A stretch of 64,000 nucleotides of DNA from Burkholderiales bacterium PBB1 (GCA_002255905.1 NKIN01000002.1:496001-560000), one strand, 5' to 3'. Shown: positions 35,908-45,894, numbered from the stretch's first letter. The notes: a model not told the origin generated them from the sequence alone. Numbers and translations: made by a program.

Positions 35908-37183
35908 CGTCCAGGTTCGTGGCGGCTTGCGATGCGGTTCCTGGACGCGCTGAATCTTCAGACCATGTGATCGGCCTCGGCCCGTAGAGCAATGCCGCAA
36001 ACAGCATGAACATCAACCCGGTGTTCGATCGCCAGAGGTACGACTCCGAGAGGCAGATGAAGAAGTAAAACACTGGCAGCCCGATGCGCAGCTGTCGCAG
36101 GCCGTCGTCAGGCCAGCGCCGGGTCAACCACGGCGGGGCGATCCACACGGCGAACAGCAGCACGCCACCCAGTACGCCGGTGATCGCGAGGTTGAACAGC
36201 AGCTGGTTGTGCGGGTTGTGCGTGGGCTTCCAGGCGGGTGAGCGCTGGTCGTTCACCGCCTTGTACTCGGCGGTGAAATCGCCGGCACCCACGCCCAGCC
36301 ACGGGTGCTCCGCGATGATGTGCATCGTGTTGACTGCCATCTTGTAGCGGTGCGGCAGCGATTCATTGACCGCGGTATCGAGCTGGTGCGATTCCGAGAA
36401 GATCTGCCCGATGCGCTCCCGGGTGACGGTGTCGCTGAACACGTACAGGGCCGATGCGCATGCAGCCAGCACGACAACGGCACCGGCCAGGGCGAGCCAT
36501 CGGTGCCTGACCAGCTGCTGATACGCCAGCAGCGCCATCATCAGGCTGAAGCCGATCATCCCGACGCGGCTCGCCGAGAACGAGAGCACCGCGAAAGTGC
36601 TGAGCACGGCGAGGGCCCAGGCGAGTCGAATGCGGCCGGATGTCGTGATGGCCTTCCAGGCGCCCAGGTAGCCCGCAAAAGCGAGCACCGGGCCAAACAG
36701 GATGCGATCGACGAACGGCGCCGTCTCCATCGCATCCTTGGGGGCGCGCAGGCTGTCGGGCCAGTCGGGGTAGTGGTTGAGATGCAGCCAGTTGTAGATG
36801 GCCAGCACTTCGCACAGGCCCACGCCGATCGCAAACGCTGCCAGATAGCGCCCGGTGTGTTCGCGGCGCGCGACGGTGAAATAAAGCACTGACAACAGAA
36901 AGAACAGGTACCGCGACACCATGTTCCAGCCTCGGGTCATGTCGCTCGTCCACAGCAGCGACACCACCACCCACCAGAAGTACGCCTGGAAGACCCAGAA
37001 CACCGGGTTGCTGCGCAGCGTCTGCCACTTCTGCTGCCATTGGCCTTCGATCAGCCAGAACACCAGCATCAGCCCGGTCAGCACGTAGGCGGGTGCGATC
37101 TGGGTTGGCACCAGGAAAAACAGCGCCACCAGCAGCGCTGAATTGATGGTGGCCCATGGCCCGAGCCGTGCCGCGCCTGTCAC
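35891..37183 (-). CDS. O-antigen ligase/polymerase-family membrane protein (Wzy_C)
   Basis: 430 aa with about 11-12 membrane helices and a large periplasmic loop (about residues 225-330: SHQLDTAVNESLPHRYKM, HPWLGVGAGDF, KPTHNPHNQLLFNLAITG). The last carries the HN-x-x-H/L motif of O-antigen ligases. Expected to attach glycan to lipid A-core or polymerise repeat units in the periplasm; ligase and polymerase cannot be told apart by eye. GTG 37183 overlaps the stop of the upstream gene (GTGA). First member, by position, of the minus-strand glycan block reaching to msbA. Confidence 0.85.
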   Translation of the reverse strand: MTGAARLGPWATINSALLVALFFLVPTQIAPAYVLTGLMLVFWLIEGQWQQKWQTLRSNPVFWVFQAYFWWVVVSLLWTSDMTRGWNMVSRYLFFLLSVLYFTVARREHTGRYLAAFAIGVGLCEVLAIYNWLHLNHYPDWPDSLRAPKDAMETAPFVDRILFGPVLAFAGYLGAWKAITTSGRIRLAWALAVLSTFAVLSFSASRVGMIGFSLMMALLAYQQLVRHRWLALAGAVVVLAACASALYVFSDTVTRERIGQIFSESHQLDTAVNESLPHRYKMAVNTMHIIAEHPWLGVGAGDFTAEYKAVNDQRSPAWKPTHNPHNQLLFNLAITGVLGGVLLFAVWIAPPWLTRRWPDDGLRQLRIGLPVFYFFICLSESYLWRSNTGLMFMLFAALLYGPRPITWSEDSARPGTASQAATNLDVNPTR

Positions 37184-38205
37184 CGCTGAACGATCCCTGC
37201 GTTGTCGAATGCCGCGAGCATGTCGCTGCGCTCCTGCGCCGACTTGAACTTCGTGCGGTCCCAGCCAAAGGCGACCACCTGCGTCTCTGGGGCACACAGT
37301 TGCCGCGCGAAGAGCAGCACGGATGAGCGCACGCCGACGACGACGCTGTACGGCGTCCGGCTCAACCACAGCTCCAGTGGCTCGTCGAGTTCGAGCACCC
37401 GATAGCTGGGCCGACACAGTTCGAGCCGGCTGTCTTTCGGGTGCGCCTTGTAGTCCACCTGATCGATGTTGCACAAGGCCAGCCATTGCTCGATCTGCAA
37501 GGCCACGGCGTCGCGGTCGGGCGTGGTCATCAGCCCCGCGCTGACCAGCGTCTGGCCGATCACCAGCGCGCGCCGCGATGCGGGCTCGGCGTCCTGCGGC
37601 GTGCTCCGCGCTGCCAGGGGTTTCAGCACCACGACCTTGGCGGGGTCGTATTCGTGCGGCAGGCCTGCCAGCACGTAGATGCGGTCGCAAAAGGGGGCGT
37701 CCGAGCCGATGCGGTCACCGGAGAACATCCAGTAATTCAGATCGGGCGAGAGCCACTGGCGGAACTTTCGCGCTGCCTGGATCAGGCGCTTGAGGGGCGA
37801 CAGCGGGTAGCGTCGGATGCTGATCAGCCCGTCGGGCAGGATGCGGGCGTGCATCGCCCGGGCACCGCAGCGCCGCGGCAGCGCCCGCAGGAAATAGTTG
37901 ATCGCCTCGGTGTCGAACACCGCGCTGTGCAGGATCAGCGTGTCGCAGGGACCGATCAGTGCGGCGACGAGGTCGATGTTGGCCAGCAGGCGCCGATGGC
38001 GTCCCATCCAGCCGGGCAACGGATCACGGCGCGGCCAGGGCAGGTAGCTGCTCGCATCCCATTCGTCGGCACGCACCTGTGGCCCGACGCCAGGCTGGTA
38101 CCAGATGAGCACCTGCCGCGCACCCGATTCGATCGTCTGTGCGATCTGCCGAGCCGCCAGCAGCTGCAGCGGCGAGGCGACGAAATAGACGCAGACGGTG
38201 GTCAT
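37180..38205 (-). CDS. Sialyltransferase-like glycosyltransferase (GT52/polysialyltransferase-type)
   Basis: 341 aa, unlike the common GT-A and GT-B families of LPS loci. The N terminus CVYFVASPLQLLAARQIAQ resembles that of bacterial GT52 sialyltransferases. Three motifs of bacterial sialyltransferases appear in order: an acidic-Gly motif (LPDG, 123-126), the HP motif that holds CMP (YKAHPKD, His255-Pro256), and a Ser pair (GVRSSVLLFA, Ser294-Ser295). No sialic acid or CMP-sialic acid synthesis gene lies in the window, so the donor may be another CMP-sugar. The ATG at 38205 overlaps the GT4 gene's stop (ATGA). Confidence 0.55.
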   Translation of the reverse strand: MTTVCVYFVASPLQLLAARQIAQTIESGARQVLIWYQPGVGPQVRADEWDASSYLPWPRRDPLPGWMGRHRRLLANIDLVAALIGPCDTLILHSAVFDTEAINYFLRALPRRCGARAMHARILPDGLISIRRYPLSPLKRLIQAARKFRQWLSPDLNYWMFSGDRIGSDAPFCDRIYVLAGLPHEYDPAKVVVLKPLAARSTPQDAEPASRRALVIGQTLVSAGLMTTPDRDAVALQIEQWLALCNIDQVDYKAHPKDSRLELCRPSYRVLELDEPLELWLSRTPYSVVVGVRSSVLLFARQLCAPETQVVAFGWDRTKFKSAQERSDMLAAFDNAGIVQR

Positions 38206-39305
38206 GCGTCGAGACCTCGGGCCGAGCGCACGTCGCGGTAGGCCTGCAGGTTGCCTTCGACCATCGCGTCGATCGAGAACTCGGCCAGCGCCAGGGCCCG
38301 CCCCGCGGCGCCATAGCGCTGGCGCAGTGCCGCATCGCCGAGCAGGCGAATCAGGTATTCCGACAGCGCGTCGACGTCGCCAGGTTCGATCAATTCGCCG
38401 TTCACGCCGGGGCGCACGATCTCCGGGATACCGCCCGCACGGCCCGCCACGATGGGCAAGCCGCAGGCCGCTGCCTGCAGCAGCGCCACGCCCAGGCCCT
38501 CCATTTCGGCCGGGTGCACCATCAGGTCGACACACGGCATCACCCGCTCTAGGTCATTGCGGAAGCCCGCAAAGTCGACATGCTTCTCCAGGCCCGCGCG
38601 CTGCACCAGCTTCTTCATCGCTGCCAACTCTGGCCCCTGACCGAACAGCAGCACGCGGACGCGCGGCTGGGCTGCAATGACCGCTGGCAAGGCCGCGATC
38701 AGTGTGCGGTGGCCCTTGCGGGCGATGAACTGCGCGGCCATCGCGATCGCCAACTCGTCAGTGGCGAGCTGGAACTCGCTGCGAAACCAGTCGATGTCAT
38801 CGCGGTGCGGCCAGTAGCGCTGGGTATCGACCGCGCTGTGCACGCACACCACCTTGTCGGGGGAGAGGCCCGCGGCCAGCAGCACCTGCCGGATGCCTTC
38901 GGAGATCGCGACGACGCGGTCGTAGAGCTTGTACTTCAGGCGGAACCAGCCACGGGGTTCCGGGTTGTCGTTGCGGCGGCTCATCACGGTGGGCACACCT
39001 TCCAGCCTGGCGGCGAGCGCGCCCCAGACATCACTGCCACGGCGGCTGTGCAGGTGAACGAGGTCCGGCCGCTCGGCACGGATCAACGCGCGCACCCGGC
39101 CGATCAGGCCGATGTCCTGGTCGCCGCCCATGGCGATTTCACGCACCTGCAGGCCGTGCGCACGGGCGTGTGCGGCGATGGCGCTGCCGGTCGGACACAC
39201 CAGCACAGGCTGCTCGCCGCGAGCTTGCAAGCCCTGCACCAGGAAAAACACCTGCAGGCCTCCGCCATAGAGGTGCGTGCCAGCCTCCACGTGCAGTGTC
39301 TTCAT
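38202..39305 (-). CDS. Glycosyltransferase family 4
   Basis: Retaining GT-B glycosyltransferase, 367 aa, probably building LPS core or O-antigen on the cytosolic face. N-terminal domain starts MKTLHVEAGTHLYGGGLQV (Gly-rich acceptor loop); ISEGIR marks the domain link; the C-terminal nucleotide-sugar domain has FIARKGH, LLFGQGPE, VHPAEMEGLGVALLQAAACG, with the family's Glu in an E-x7-E-like arrangement, and IPEIVRPGVNG. It overlaps the genes on both sides by 4 bases. Sugar and acceptor cannot be named. Confidence 0.88.
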   Translation of the reverse strand: MKTLHVEAGTHLYGGGLQVFFLVQGLQARGEQPVLVCPTGSAIAAHARAHGLQVREIAMGGDQDIGLIGRVRALIRAERPDLVHLHSRRGSDVWGALAARLEGVPTVMSRRNDNPEPRGWFRLKYKLYDRVVAISEGIRQVLLAAGLSPDKVVCVHSAVDTQRYWPHRDDIDWFRSEFQLATDELAIAMAAQFIARKGHRTLIAALPAVIAAQPRVRVLLFGQGPELAAMKKLVQRAGLEKHVDFAGFRNDLERVMPCVDLMVHPAEMEGLGVALLQAAACGLPIVAGRAGGIPEIVRPGVNGELIEPGDVDALSEYLIRLLGDAALRQRYGAAGRALALAEFSIDAMVEGNLQAYRDVRSARGLDA

Positions 39306-40357
39306 GCCAGTTGCGGCATCACCGACCGGGCCGCGCGCAGCACCGTGTCGACCTCGAACACACGCATGCAGTCGTAGCGCCCATCGCAGGTGGGGTGGCG
39401 TCGGCAGGGCGAGCAGTGCCTGGCCTCGTACATCACGACGGTGCGCGGCGTGCGCGCATCGAGATACGGGCGGGTCGAGCCGAACAGTGCCACCGTCGGC
39501 ACATCCAACGCGCTGCCCATGTGGGTCAGGCCGGTGTCCACGCCAACGAGCAAGGCGCTGCCGGCGATCACGGCGACGGTGTCGTCGAGCTTGAGTCGGC
39601 CCACCAGATTGACCAGGCCGGGGGCGTGATCGGCAATGGCCGGTGCCTGCGCAGCATCCGACGGCCCGCCGACCAGCACCGGCGTCACGCCAGTGGCTGC
39701 CAACCGCTGCGCCAGAACCGCCCAGCGTTCGTCAAACCAATGCTTCTGGGGACGTGTGGTGTACGGGCACAGGACCGCATAGGGGGCCTTCACACCCGCA
39801 GCGGCCAGCGTGATGGCGGCCGTGGCACGGGGGGCATCACCCACGGCGAGATCCATGCGGTAAGGCAACTGGGCGCCGAGGTGCCGTGCCAGCGCGCGGT
39901 ACTCGGTGCCGATCGGCTTCAGGGGATCGGGCTTCGGCGTGAACCGCTCGGTCATCAGCCACCGACTGCCCTCGCGACCGATCAGGCTGACACGCCGTGC
40001 GGCGCCGCTCCACCAGGCGCACAGCGCGCTTTTGAACAGACCTTGCGCATCGAGGGCGAGGTCGAATCGGTGCGAGCGCAGCAGCCGGCGGAAGGCCAGC
40101 ACCGAGCGCAGCAGGGCGATCGGGCGACGGGCCTGCCACAAAGCGCGCCACTCGTTGCGCGGCAGTACGATGACGTCGTCGAGGCGCGGGTTGTGGCGCA
40201 GCAGCGGCGCTGCCGCGGGCTCGACCAGCCAGGCGATGTAGGCCTGCGGCGACAGCTCTCGCATCGCTGGGATCAGGCCGGACGCCATCACCACGTCACC
40301 GAGCGCGGACAGCCGGATGATGAGGATGCGCTGTGCTGCGTTGGGCGACACCATCAC
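39302..40357 (-). CDS. Glycosyltransferase family 9 (heptosyltransferase-like)
   Basis: 351 aa, GT9 GT-B enzyme of the WaaC/WaaF type, which adds heptose to the LPS inner core. ILIIRLSALGDVVMASGLIPAMR is the family's opening, with DLALDAQGLFKSAL, LCPYTTRPQKHWFDERWAVLA and LVGVDTGLTHMGSALDVPTVALFGST as further blocks (GVDTGLTH binds the nucleotide sugar). Whether heptosyltransferase I, II or another is not certain; the sequence suggests type I. Starts with two ATGs (40357, 40354). Cysteines near the C terminus (CSPCRRHPTCDGRYDC) resemble those in related core heptosyltransferases. Confidence 0.87.
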   Translation of the reverse strand: MMVSPNAAQRILIIRLSALGDVVMASGLIPAMRELSPQAYIAWLVEPAAAPLLRHNPRLDDVIVLPRNEWRALWQARRPIALLRSVLAFRRLLRSHRFDLALDAQGLFKSALCAWWSGAARRVSLIGREGSRWLMTERFTPKPDPLKPIGTEYRALARHLGAQLPYRMDLAVGDAPRATAAITLAAAGVKAPYAVLCPYTTRPQKHWFDERWAVLAQRLAATGVTPVLVGGPSDAAQAPAIADHAPGLVNLVGRLKLDDTVAVIAGSALLVGVDTGLTHMGSALDVPTVALFGSTRPYLDARTPRTVVMYEARHCSPCRRHPTCDGRYDCMRVFEVDTVLRAARSVMPQLA

Positions 40358-40367
40358 CGTCCGCTGT

Positions 40368-42122
40368 TCACCCCGCGCGGTCGAATTGCATGTGGTGCAG
40401 TCGGCTGTAGATGCCGTTCAGCGCCAGCAACTCGGCGTGCGTGCCCACTTCGGCGATGCGTCCCTGGTCCATCACGACGACGCGATCGGCACCGGCGATC
40501 GTCGAGAGCCTGTGCGCAATCGTCAGCGTGGTGCGGCCACGCTTGAGGTTGTCGATGGCAATCTGCACCAGACGCTCCGACTCGGTGTCGAGTGCCGAGG
40601 TGGCCTCGTCGAGCAGCAGGATCGGCGCATCCTTGAGCAAGGCGCGCGCAATCGAGATGCGCTGGCGCTGGCCGCCAGACAACCGTGCGCCGTTTTCACC
40701 GATCGGGGTCTGCAGACCCAGCGGCATCTCGCGGATGAACTCCATGGCGTGTGCGGCCTCTGCAGCAGCGATGATGTCTGCCTCACTGGCCGCGTCGCGC
40801 AGGCCGTACGCGATGTTGGCGGCCACCGTGTCGTTGAACAGCACCACGTGCTGGGTGACCAGTGCGATGTTGGCGCGCAGGTCGGCCAGTCGGAGCTCGC
40901 GGATGTCGATGCCATCGAGGGAGATGGTGCCGCGATCGAGCGCGTGGAAGCGCGGGATCATCGACATCAGTGTCGATTTGCCACTGCCCGAGGCGCCAAC
41001 CAGTGCAACAGATTCGCCAGGGCGGATGTCGAGATCGACATCGACCAGCGCATCGCGATCGGCGTTCGGATAGCGAAACCCGGCGCCGCTGAACTGCAGA
41101 TGCCCGGTCGAGCGGGCGATGGTCTGAGTGCCATGGTCGGGTTCATCGGGCGCGTCGATCACCTCGAACACGCTGGCCGCTGCCGCCAGGCCGCGTTGCA
41201 GCACTTCGTTGACGTTCGACAGCCGCTTGAGCGGCGCCAGCAGCAAGGCCATCGCGCTGAAGAAGGACACGAAGCCGCCGACGGTCAACTGATTCTGGTT
41301 CGATTGGAGCGCCGCGTAATAGATGATCGCAGCCAGCGCCAGCACGGCAATGGTTTGCACGATCGGCCCGTTGGCGGCCGAGGTGGTGACCACCTTCATC
41401 GAATAGCGACGCAGCGCATTGGCCACATCGAAGAACCGTTTCGCTTCGTAGGCCTCGCCCGCAAAGATCTTGATTTCGCGGTGGCCACCGATGACCTCGT
41501 CGACCACGTGCGACAGCGTGCCCATCGAGGACTGCTGGTTCCGGCTGAGCGCACGCAGCCGCCCACTGATCGACCGAATCACATACGCAATGACCGGCAG
41601 CACGGTGAAGAAAACCAGTGAGAGCTGCCAGTTCAGGTACAGCATGTAGCCCAGCAGGCCGAGCACGCTCAGGCTGTCTTTCACCAGCGTGATCAGCGAC
41701 ACCGTGATGATCGGGCTGATCTGTTGCGTGTTGTAGGTCAGCTTGGAGATCAGCACCGCGCTGGGTTCGCGGTCGAAGTGGCTGGCCGGCAAGCGCAGCA
41801 GCTTGTCGAACATGGCCGTGCGCAGGGACAACACCACCTTGGTCGCCACGGCATTCAACGCCGTCACATGCACGAAGTCGCTCACCCCGCGCACGACGAA
41901 CAGTGCCACGATCAGCAAGGGCATGCGGTGTATCGCCGACGGATCGCGGTTGACGAAGCTGCCATCGAGCAACTCTTTCAGCAACGCGGGCAGCGCGGTT
42001 TCGGTGGCCGCGTAGCCGATCATTGCGAGGATTCCCAGCGCGAACGTGCGCCAGTGCGGCCGCACTTCGGCCAGCACCCGCAGGTACAGCTCCTTCGACG
42101 TGTAGGCGGCCGGTGCTTGCAA
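40368..42122 (-). CDS. msbA: Lipid A export permease/ATP-binding protein MsbA
   Basis: Homodimeric ABC flippase that moves lipid A-core to the periplasmic leaflet. 584 aa: six membrane helices (about residues 20-300), then the ATPase domain with Walker A GASGSGKST, Q loop, signature LSGGQRQR, Walker B ILLLDEATSALD and switch His in IAHRL. The only start before the conserved part is TTG 42122, which follows an in-frame TGA by one codon. Next to LPS glycosyltransferases and the Lap genes, as expected for LPS biogenesis. Confidence 0.94.
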   Translation of the reverse strand: MQAPAAYTSKELYLRVLAEVRPHWRTFALGILAMIGYAATETALPALLKELLDGSFVNRDPSAIHRMPLLIVALFVVRGVSDFVHVTALNAVATKVVLSLRTAMFDKLLRLPASHFDREPSAVLISKLTYNTQQISPIITVSLITLVKDSLSVLGLLGYMLYLNWQLSLVFFTVLPVIAYVIRSISGRLRALSRNQQSSMGTLSHVVDEVIGGHREIKIFAGEAYEAKRFFDVANALRRYSMKVVTTSAANGPIVQTIAVLALAAIIYYAALQSNQNQLTVGGFVSFFSAMALLLAPLKRLSNVNEVLQRGLAAAASVFEVIDAPDEPDHGTQTIARSTGHLQFSGAGFRYPNADRDALVDVDLDIRPGESVALVGASGSGKSTLMSMIPRFHALDRGTISLDGIDIRELRLADLRANIALVTQHVVLFNDTVAANIAYGLRDAASEADIIAAAEAAHAMEFIREMPLGLQTPIGENGARLSGGQRQRISIARALLKDAPILLLDEATSALDTESERLVQIAIDNLKRGRTTLTIAHRLSTIAGADRVVVMDQGRIAEVGTHAELLALNGIYSRLHHMQFDRAG

Positions 42123-42144
42123 GGCTCAGATCCGTGTCACTGGA

Positions 42145-43302
42145 CTAAAACTCTTCCAGGCGCTGCGGTGGATACGTGTCCCAGCCCAGACAACCAGGGC
42201 ATTGCCAGTAATGGTGTTGAGCGTCGAAACCACAGGCGGCGCAGCGGTAACGCTGCCCTGCCTTGGCAGCACGTCCGATCACGGTACTCACGGCCGACAG
42301 ATCGGCCGGTGACATGGGCAGCGCGGAGCTTTCGTGCTCGCGCAAAAGCACCTGCGCGGCCGACAGGGTCGGCAGCAGCGCCAGTTGGGTGCGGGTGCGG
42401 TCGCGCCGGGAGTCGGGGTCGCTGTCGAGCACGGCGATCGCATTCAGCAGATCGATGCTCGGCTTCTTCTGGTGCAGCGCGAGCAGTCGGCTCCGCGCCT
42501 CTTCCTGCGCTCCGCAGGCAAGGGCGCTGGCGGCATAGTCCGTTGCCACAAGGTTGAAGCTGGTCGGGTGAGTGGTCAGCAGTTCGTTCCAGGCCGCGAT
42601 GGCTTCGGCGTGGCGGCCGACTCCTGCGAGGCGACGTCCCGCCGTGACGATGGGACGGGCGGCTTGCGGTGCGGCTTCATGCGCGCGTCGCAGGGCGTCG
42701 TCGGCATCCGCGGCTTGCTGCTTGGCATCGGCCTCGAGTGCCAGTTCGCACCAGTAGTGCGAGATGCGCGATGCATACGAGCCTGTGCTGCCGCGCTCGA
42801 GCTTCAGTGCATCATCGACCGCAGCACGCCAGTCGTGCGAACGCTCGTGCAGCGTCAGCAGCGCCAAGCGGGCATCGGTGTCGTAGGCGGTGCCTTCGAG
42901 CGCTCGCCAGGCAGCTTCTGCGCGGTCGAACAGACCTGCCTGCATGAAGTCCTGGGCCAATCCATGCTGCGCGCGATCCCGTTCGGCGGGGGGCAGGTCG
43001 GCGCGGTTGAGCAGGTGCTGGTGCACCCGCACCGCGCGTTCGTACTCACCGCGACGGCGGAACAGATTGCCGAGCGCGAAATGCAGGTCGCTGGTGTCGG
43101 GGTCTTGCTGAACGGCTTCGATGAAGGCGTCGATGGCCTTGTCGTGCTGTTCGTTGAGCAGCAGGTTCAGGCCCTTGAAATAGGCCTTCGGGGCGTCGCG
43201 TTGCTCACGCTTGAGCTGGCGTAAATCAAAGCGCGAGGCCAGCCAGCCCAACGCGAAAGCGACGGGCAGGCCCAGCAGCAACCACTGCAGGTCAAAGTCC
43301 AT
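42145..43302 (-). CDS. lapB: LPS assembly regulator LapB (YciM)
   Basis: Inner-membrane-anchored TPR protein that presents LpxC to FtsH for proteolysis, tuning LPS synthesis. 385 aa: an N-terminal membrane helix (LQWLLLGLPVAFALGWLAS, residues 5-23), roughly nine TPR repeats, and a C-terminal rubredoxin-like metal site with CAACG and CPGC (about residues 356-377) that the protein needs. The ATG at 43302 lies inside the end of lapA by 11 bases; the frame upstream is unconserved. Order lapA-lapB is general. Confidence 0.95.
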   Translation of the reverse strand: MDFDLQWLLLGLPVAFALGWLASRFDLRQLKREQRDAPKAYFKGLNLLLNEQHDKAIDAFIEAVQQDPDTSDLHFALGNLFRRRGEYERAVRVHQHLLNRADLPPAERDRAQHGLAQDFMQAGLFDRAEAAWRALEGTAYDTDARLALLTLHERSHDWRAAVDDALKLERGSTGSYASRISHYWCELALEADAKQQAADADDALRRAHEAAPQAARPIVTAGRRLAGVGRHAEAIAAWNELLTTHPTSFNLVATDYAASALACGAQEEARSRLLALHQKKPSIDLLNAIAVLDSDPDSRRDRTRTQLALLPTLSAAQVLLREHESSALPMSPADLSAVSTVIGRAAKAGQRYRCAACGFDAQHHYWQCPGCLGWDTYPPQRLEEF

Positions 43303-43600
43303 CGCGCGGGGGGTGTTCTGGCACGGGTGCGGCGGTGGCCGGCGGGCTGGGCTGGAACGTTGTGGCGGCTGTCGCCGTCTTGCGCGTGGCAATCCGGCGG
43401 TGCTTCCACCACGCCGGCACCATCGCGCTGACACCGAAAGCGCAGCCCAGACCGAAGGCGGCCAGCACGATGAAGACCATCGGCGCGCGCCATTCGTAAC
43501 CGAAGAACCACCGCACGGCGGCGTCCTGCTGGTTGTTCAGCGCAAACGCAAAGAGGCCAAAAAAGACGAACAGTCTGAAAACCCAGGTGATCACGCGCAT
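43292..43600 (-). CDS. lapA: LapA family protein (DUF1049)
   Basis: 102 aa inner-membrane protein that works with LapB in LPS assembly. Two membrane helices (VFRLFVFFGLFAFALNN at 6-22 and APMVFIVLAAFGLGCAFGVSA at about 38-58) with the NNQQDAAVRWFFGYEW hairpin between, then a short basic stretch and a Pro/Ala tail that is longer than usual. The start is ATG 43600; 11 codons of open frame upstream are not conserved. The 3' end overlaps lapB. Confidence 0.92.
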   Translation of the reverse strand: MRVITWVFRLFVFFGLFAFALNNQQDAAVRWFFGYEWRAPMVFIVLAAFGLGCAFGVSAMVPAWWKHRRIATRKTATAATTFQPSPPATAAPVPEHPPRDGL

Positions 43601-43696
43601 GACGTCTCCGCTACTACGTGTTCTGCCGCGCATCGCTGCCAGAGAGCAGATTGCACAGCGTCTTCAGGGTTCAGACTAACGGAATTCGGCGCAGCG

Positions 43697-44026
43697 TCAG
43701 TGACGGGGGCGAAGATCGGCGTTCAGAGGATCTGCGTCGGCCGGAAGATGGGCATCGACCGCCTCGCGCAGCGCCTTGCCAGGCTTGAAATGCGGTACCA
43801 GCTTCTCCGGCACCACCACCTGCTCACCGGAGCGCGGGTTGCGCCCCACACGCGGTGGGCGGCGATTGATGGAGAAACTGCCGAAGCCACGGATTTCGAT
43901 GCGGTGTCCACGCGCAAGCGCATCGGACATCGCATCGAGCACGATCTTGACAGCCGTTTCGGTGTCCCGGTGGGTCAGCTGGCCGAATCGCTCGGCCAAC
44001 CGCGCCACCAGGTCCGAACGGGTCAT
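43697..44026 (-). CDS. ihfB: Integration host factor subunit beta
   Basis: Half of the IHF heterodimer, which bends DNA sharply at specific sites for transcription, replication and recombination. 109 aa, starting [31 protein letters not shown]-like ([12 protein letters not shown]) and [16 protein letters not shown] include the arm with the intercalating Pro. A slightly long acidic C-terminal tail ([17 protein letters not shown]). ATG 44026 is preferred over ATGs 12-27 bases upstream. Follows rpsA by 38 bases on the minus strand, the usual arrangement. Confidence 0.96.
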   Translation of the reverse strand: MTRSDLVARLAERFGQLTHRDTETAVKIVLDAMSDALARGHRIEIRGFGSFSINRRPPRVGRNPRSGEQVVVPEKLVPHFKPGKALREAVDAHLPADADPLNADLRPRH

Positions 44027-44064
44027 GCCGTCCTTCATGCCATCCATGGCCACGGCCCCAACCG

Positions 44065-45786
44065 TCAGGAGTTGCCGCCCTGGTTGTCCAGCTTGGCGCG
44101 CAGCAGGGCACCCAGGCTGGTCGTGCCAGCGTTTTCACGCTCGCTGGTCTGTGCCAGGCGTTGCATGGCTTCCTGGTTGTCGGCGTTGTCCTTGGCCTTG
44201 ATCGACAACTGGATCGAGCGCGTCTTGCGGTCGACGTTGATGATCACGGCGTTGACTTCGTCGCCTTCCTTCAGCACGTTGCGAGCGTCTTCCACGCGGT
44301 CACGGCTGATTTCAGAAGCGCGCAGGTAGGCCGTCACGTCGTCAGCCAGCTGCACTTCGGCGCCACGCGCATCGACCGTCTTGACCTTGCCAGTGACGAT
44401 GTTGCCGCGGTCGTTGACCGAGGTGTAGGTGGTGAACGGATCGCTGTCGAGCTGCTTGATGCCCAACGAAATGCGCTCGCGCTCGACATCGACTGCCAGC
44501 ACGATCGCTTCGACTTCCTGGCCCTTCTTGAAATTGCGCACCGCTGCTTCGCCCGGCTCGTGCCAGGACAGGTCGGACAGGTGCACCAGGCCGTCGATTC
44601 CAGCCGCCAGACCGACGAACACGCCGAAGTCGGTGATCGACTTGACCGGGCCCTTGACGCGGTCGCCGCGCTGGACCGTGGTCGAGAACTCTTCCCACGG
44701 ATTGGCCTTGCACTGCTTCATGCCCAGGCTGATGCGGCGCTTGTCTTCGTCGATTTCCAGCACCATGACTTCGACCTCGTCGCCCAGGGCAACGATCTTC
44801 GAGGGAGCCACGTTCTTGTTGGTCCAGTCCATCTCGGAGACATGCACCAGACCTTCGATGCCCGGTTCGATCTCGACGAATGCGCCGTAGTCGGCGATGT
44901 TGGTGATCTTGCCGAACAGACGGGTGCTGTTCGGGTAGCGGCGCGATACACCGTGCCACGGATCGTCGCCCAGTTGCTTGATGCCCAGCGAGACGCGGTT
45001 CTTCTCGGCGTCGAACTTCAGGATCTTGGCTTGCAGTTCCTGGCCCACCTGCACCACTTCGCTTGGGTGACGCACGCGGCGCCAGGCCATGTCGGTGATG
45101 TGCAGCAGGCCGTCGATGCCGCCGAGGTCGACGAACGCGCCGTATTCAGTGATGTTCTTGACCACGCCGGTCACGATGGCGCCTTCGGCCAGCGTACCCA
45201 GCAGCTTGGCGCGTTCTTCGCCCATCGAGGCTTCGACCACAGCGCGGCGCGACAACACGACGTTGTTGCGCTTACGGTCGAGCTTGATGACCTTGAACTC
45301 CATCGTCTTGCCTTCGTACGGGTTCATGTCCTTGACCGGGCGCGTGTCGAGCAGCGAGCCGGGCAGGAAGGCGCGGATGCCGTTGACCAGCACCGTCAGA
45401 CCACCCTTGACCTTGCCGTTCACCGTGCCGGTGACGAACTCACCCGATTCGAGTGATGTTTCCAGCGAGAGCCAGGAGGCGAGGCGCTTGGCCTTGTCAC
45501 GCGACAGGATGGTGTCGCCGTAGCCGTTTTCGACCGCGTCGATCGCGACCGAGACGAAATCGCCGACCTGGACTTCGAGTTCGCCATGGTCGTTCTTGAA
45601 TTCTTCGATGGGCACGTAGGCTTCTGACTTGAGGCCTGCGTTCACCACCACGAAGCTGTGTTCGACGCGCACCACTTCCGCAGTGATGACCTCGCCCATG
45701 CGCATTTCAGAGCGCGAGAGCGATTCGTTGAACATGTCGGCGAACGATTCGCCGCCTTCGGTGATGGCAGTTTGAGCTTGTGGCAT
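44065..45786 (-). CDS. rpsA: 30S ribosomal protein S1
   Basis: Recruits and unfolds mRNA at the small subunit. 573 aa with six S1 OB-fold repeats; the third to sixth are clear: [39 protein letters not shown], and a degenerate last one with [16 protein letters not shown]. Length matches proteobacterial S1 (about 560). The start is ATG 45786; upstream frame to 45861 is unconserved. Downstream of aroA-cmk, as in E. coli cmk-rpsA-ihfB. Confidence 0.97.
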   Translation of the reverse strand: MPQAQTAITEGGESFADMFNESLSRSEMRMGEVITAEVVRVEHSFVVVNAGLKSEAYVPIEEFKNDHGELEVQVGDFVSVAIDAVENGYGDTILSRDKAKRLASWLSLETSLESGEFVTGTVNGKVKGGLTVLVNGIRAFLPGSLLDTRPVKDMNPYEGKTMEFKVIKLDRKRNNVVLSRRAVVEASMGEERAKLLGTLAEGAIVTGVVKNITEYGAFVDLGGIDGLLHITDMAWRRVRHPSEVVQVGQELQAKILKFDAEKNRVSLGIKQLGDDPWHGVSRRYPNSTRLFGKITNIADYGAFVEIEPGIEGLVHVSEMDWTNKNVAPSKIVALGDEVEVMVLEIDEDKRRISLGMKQCKANPWEEFSTTVQRGDRVKGPVKSITDFGVFVGLAAGIDGLVHLSDLSWHEPGEAAVRNFKKGQEVEAIVLAVDVERERISLGIKQLDSDPFTTYTSVNDRGNIVTGKVKTVDARGAEVQLADDVTAYLRASEISRDRVEDARNVLKEGDEVNAVIINVDRKTRSIQLSIKAKDNADNQEAMQRLAQTSERENAGTTSLGALLRAKLDNQGGNS

Positions 45787-45894
45787 GGGGTATTTCCGGT
45801 GCAGCGGGTGCTGCGGGTTTGAGTTGTCGAATCCAGCGCCCTGATGCGCCTTGAACGGCACGAAGGGAAGGCGCTGGGCCTGAAGCCGCTGCGG

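Noticed and set aside
37184-37690. N-terminal extension of the O-antigen ligase-like frame
   Set aside because: It overlaps the sialyltransferase-like gene and is Arg/Gly-rich with no membrane helix; GTG 37183 with a 4-base overlap is a natural start.
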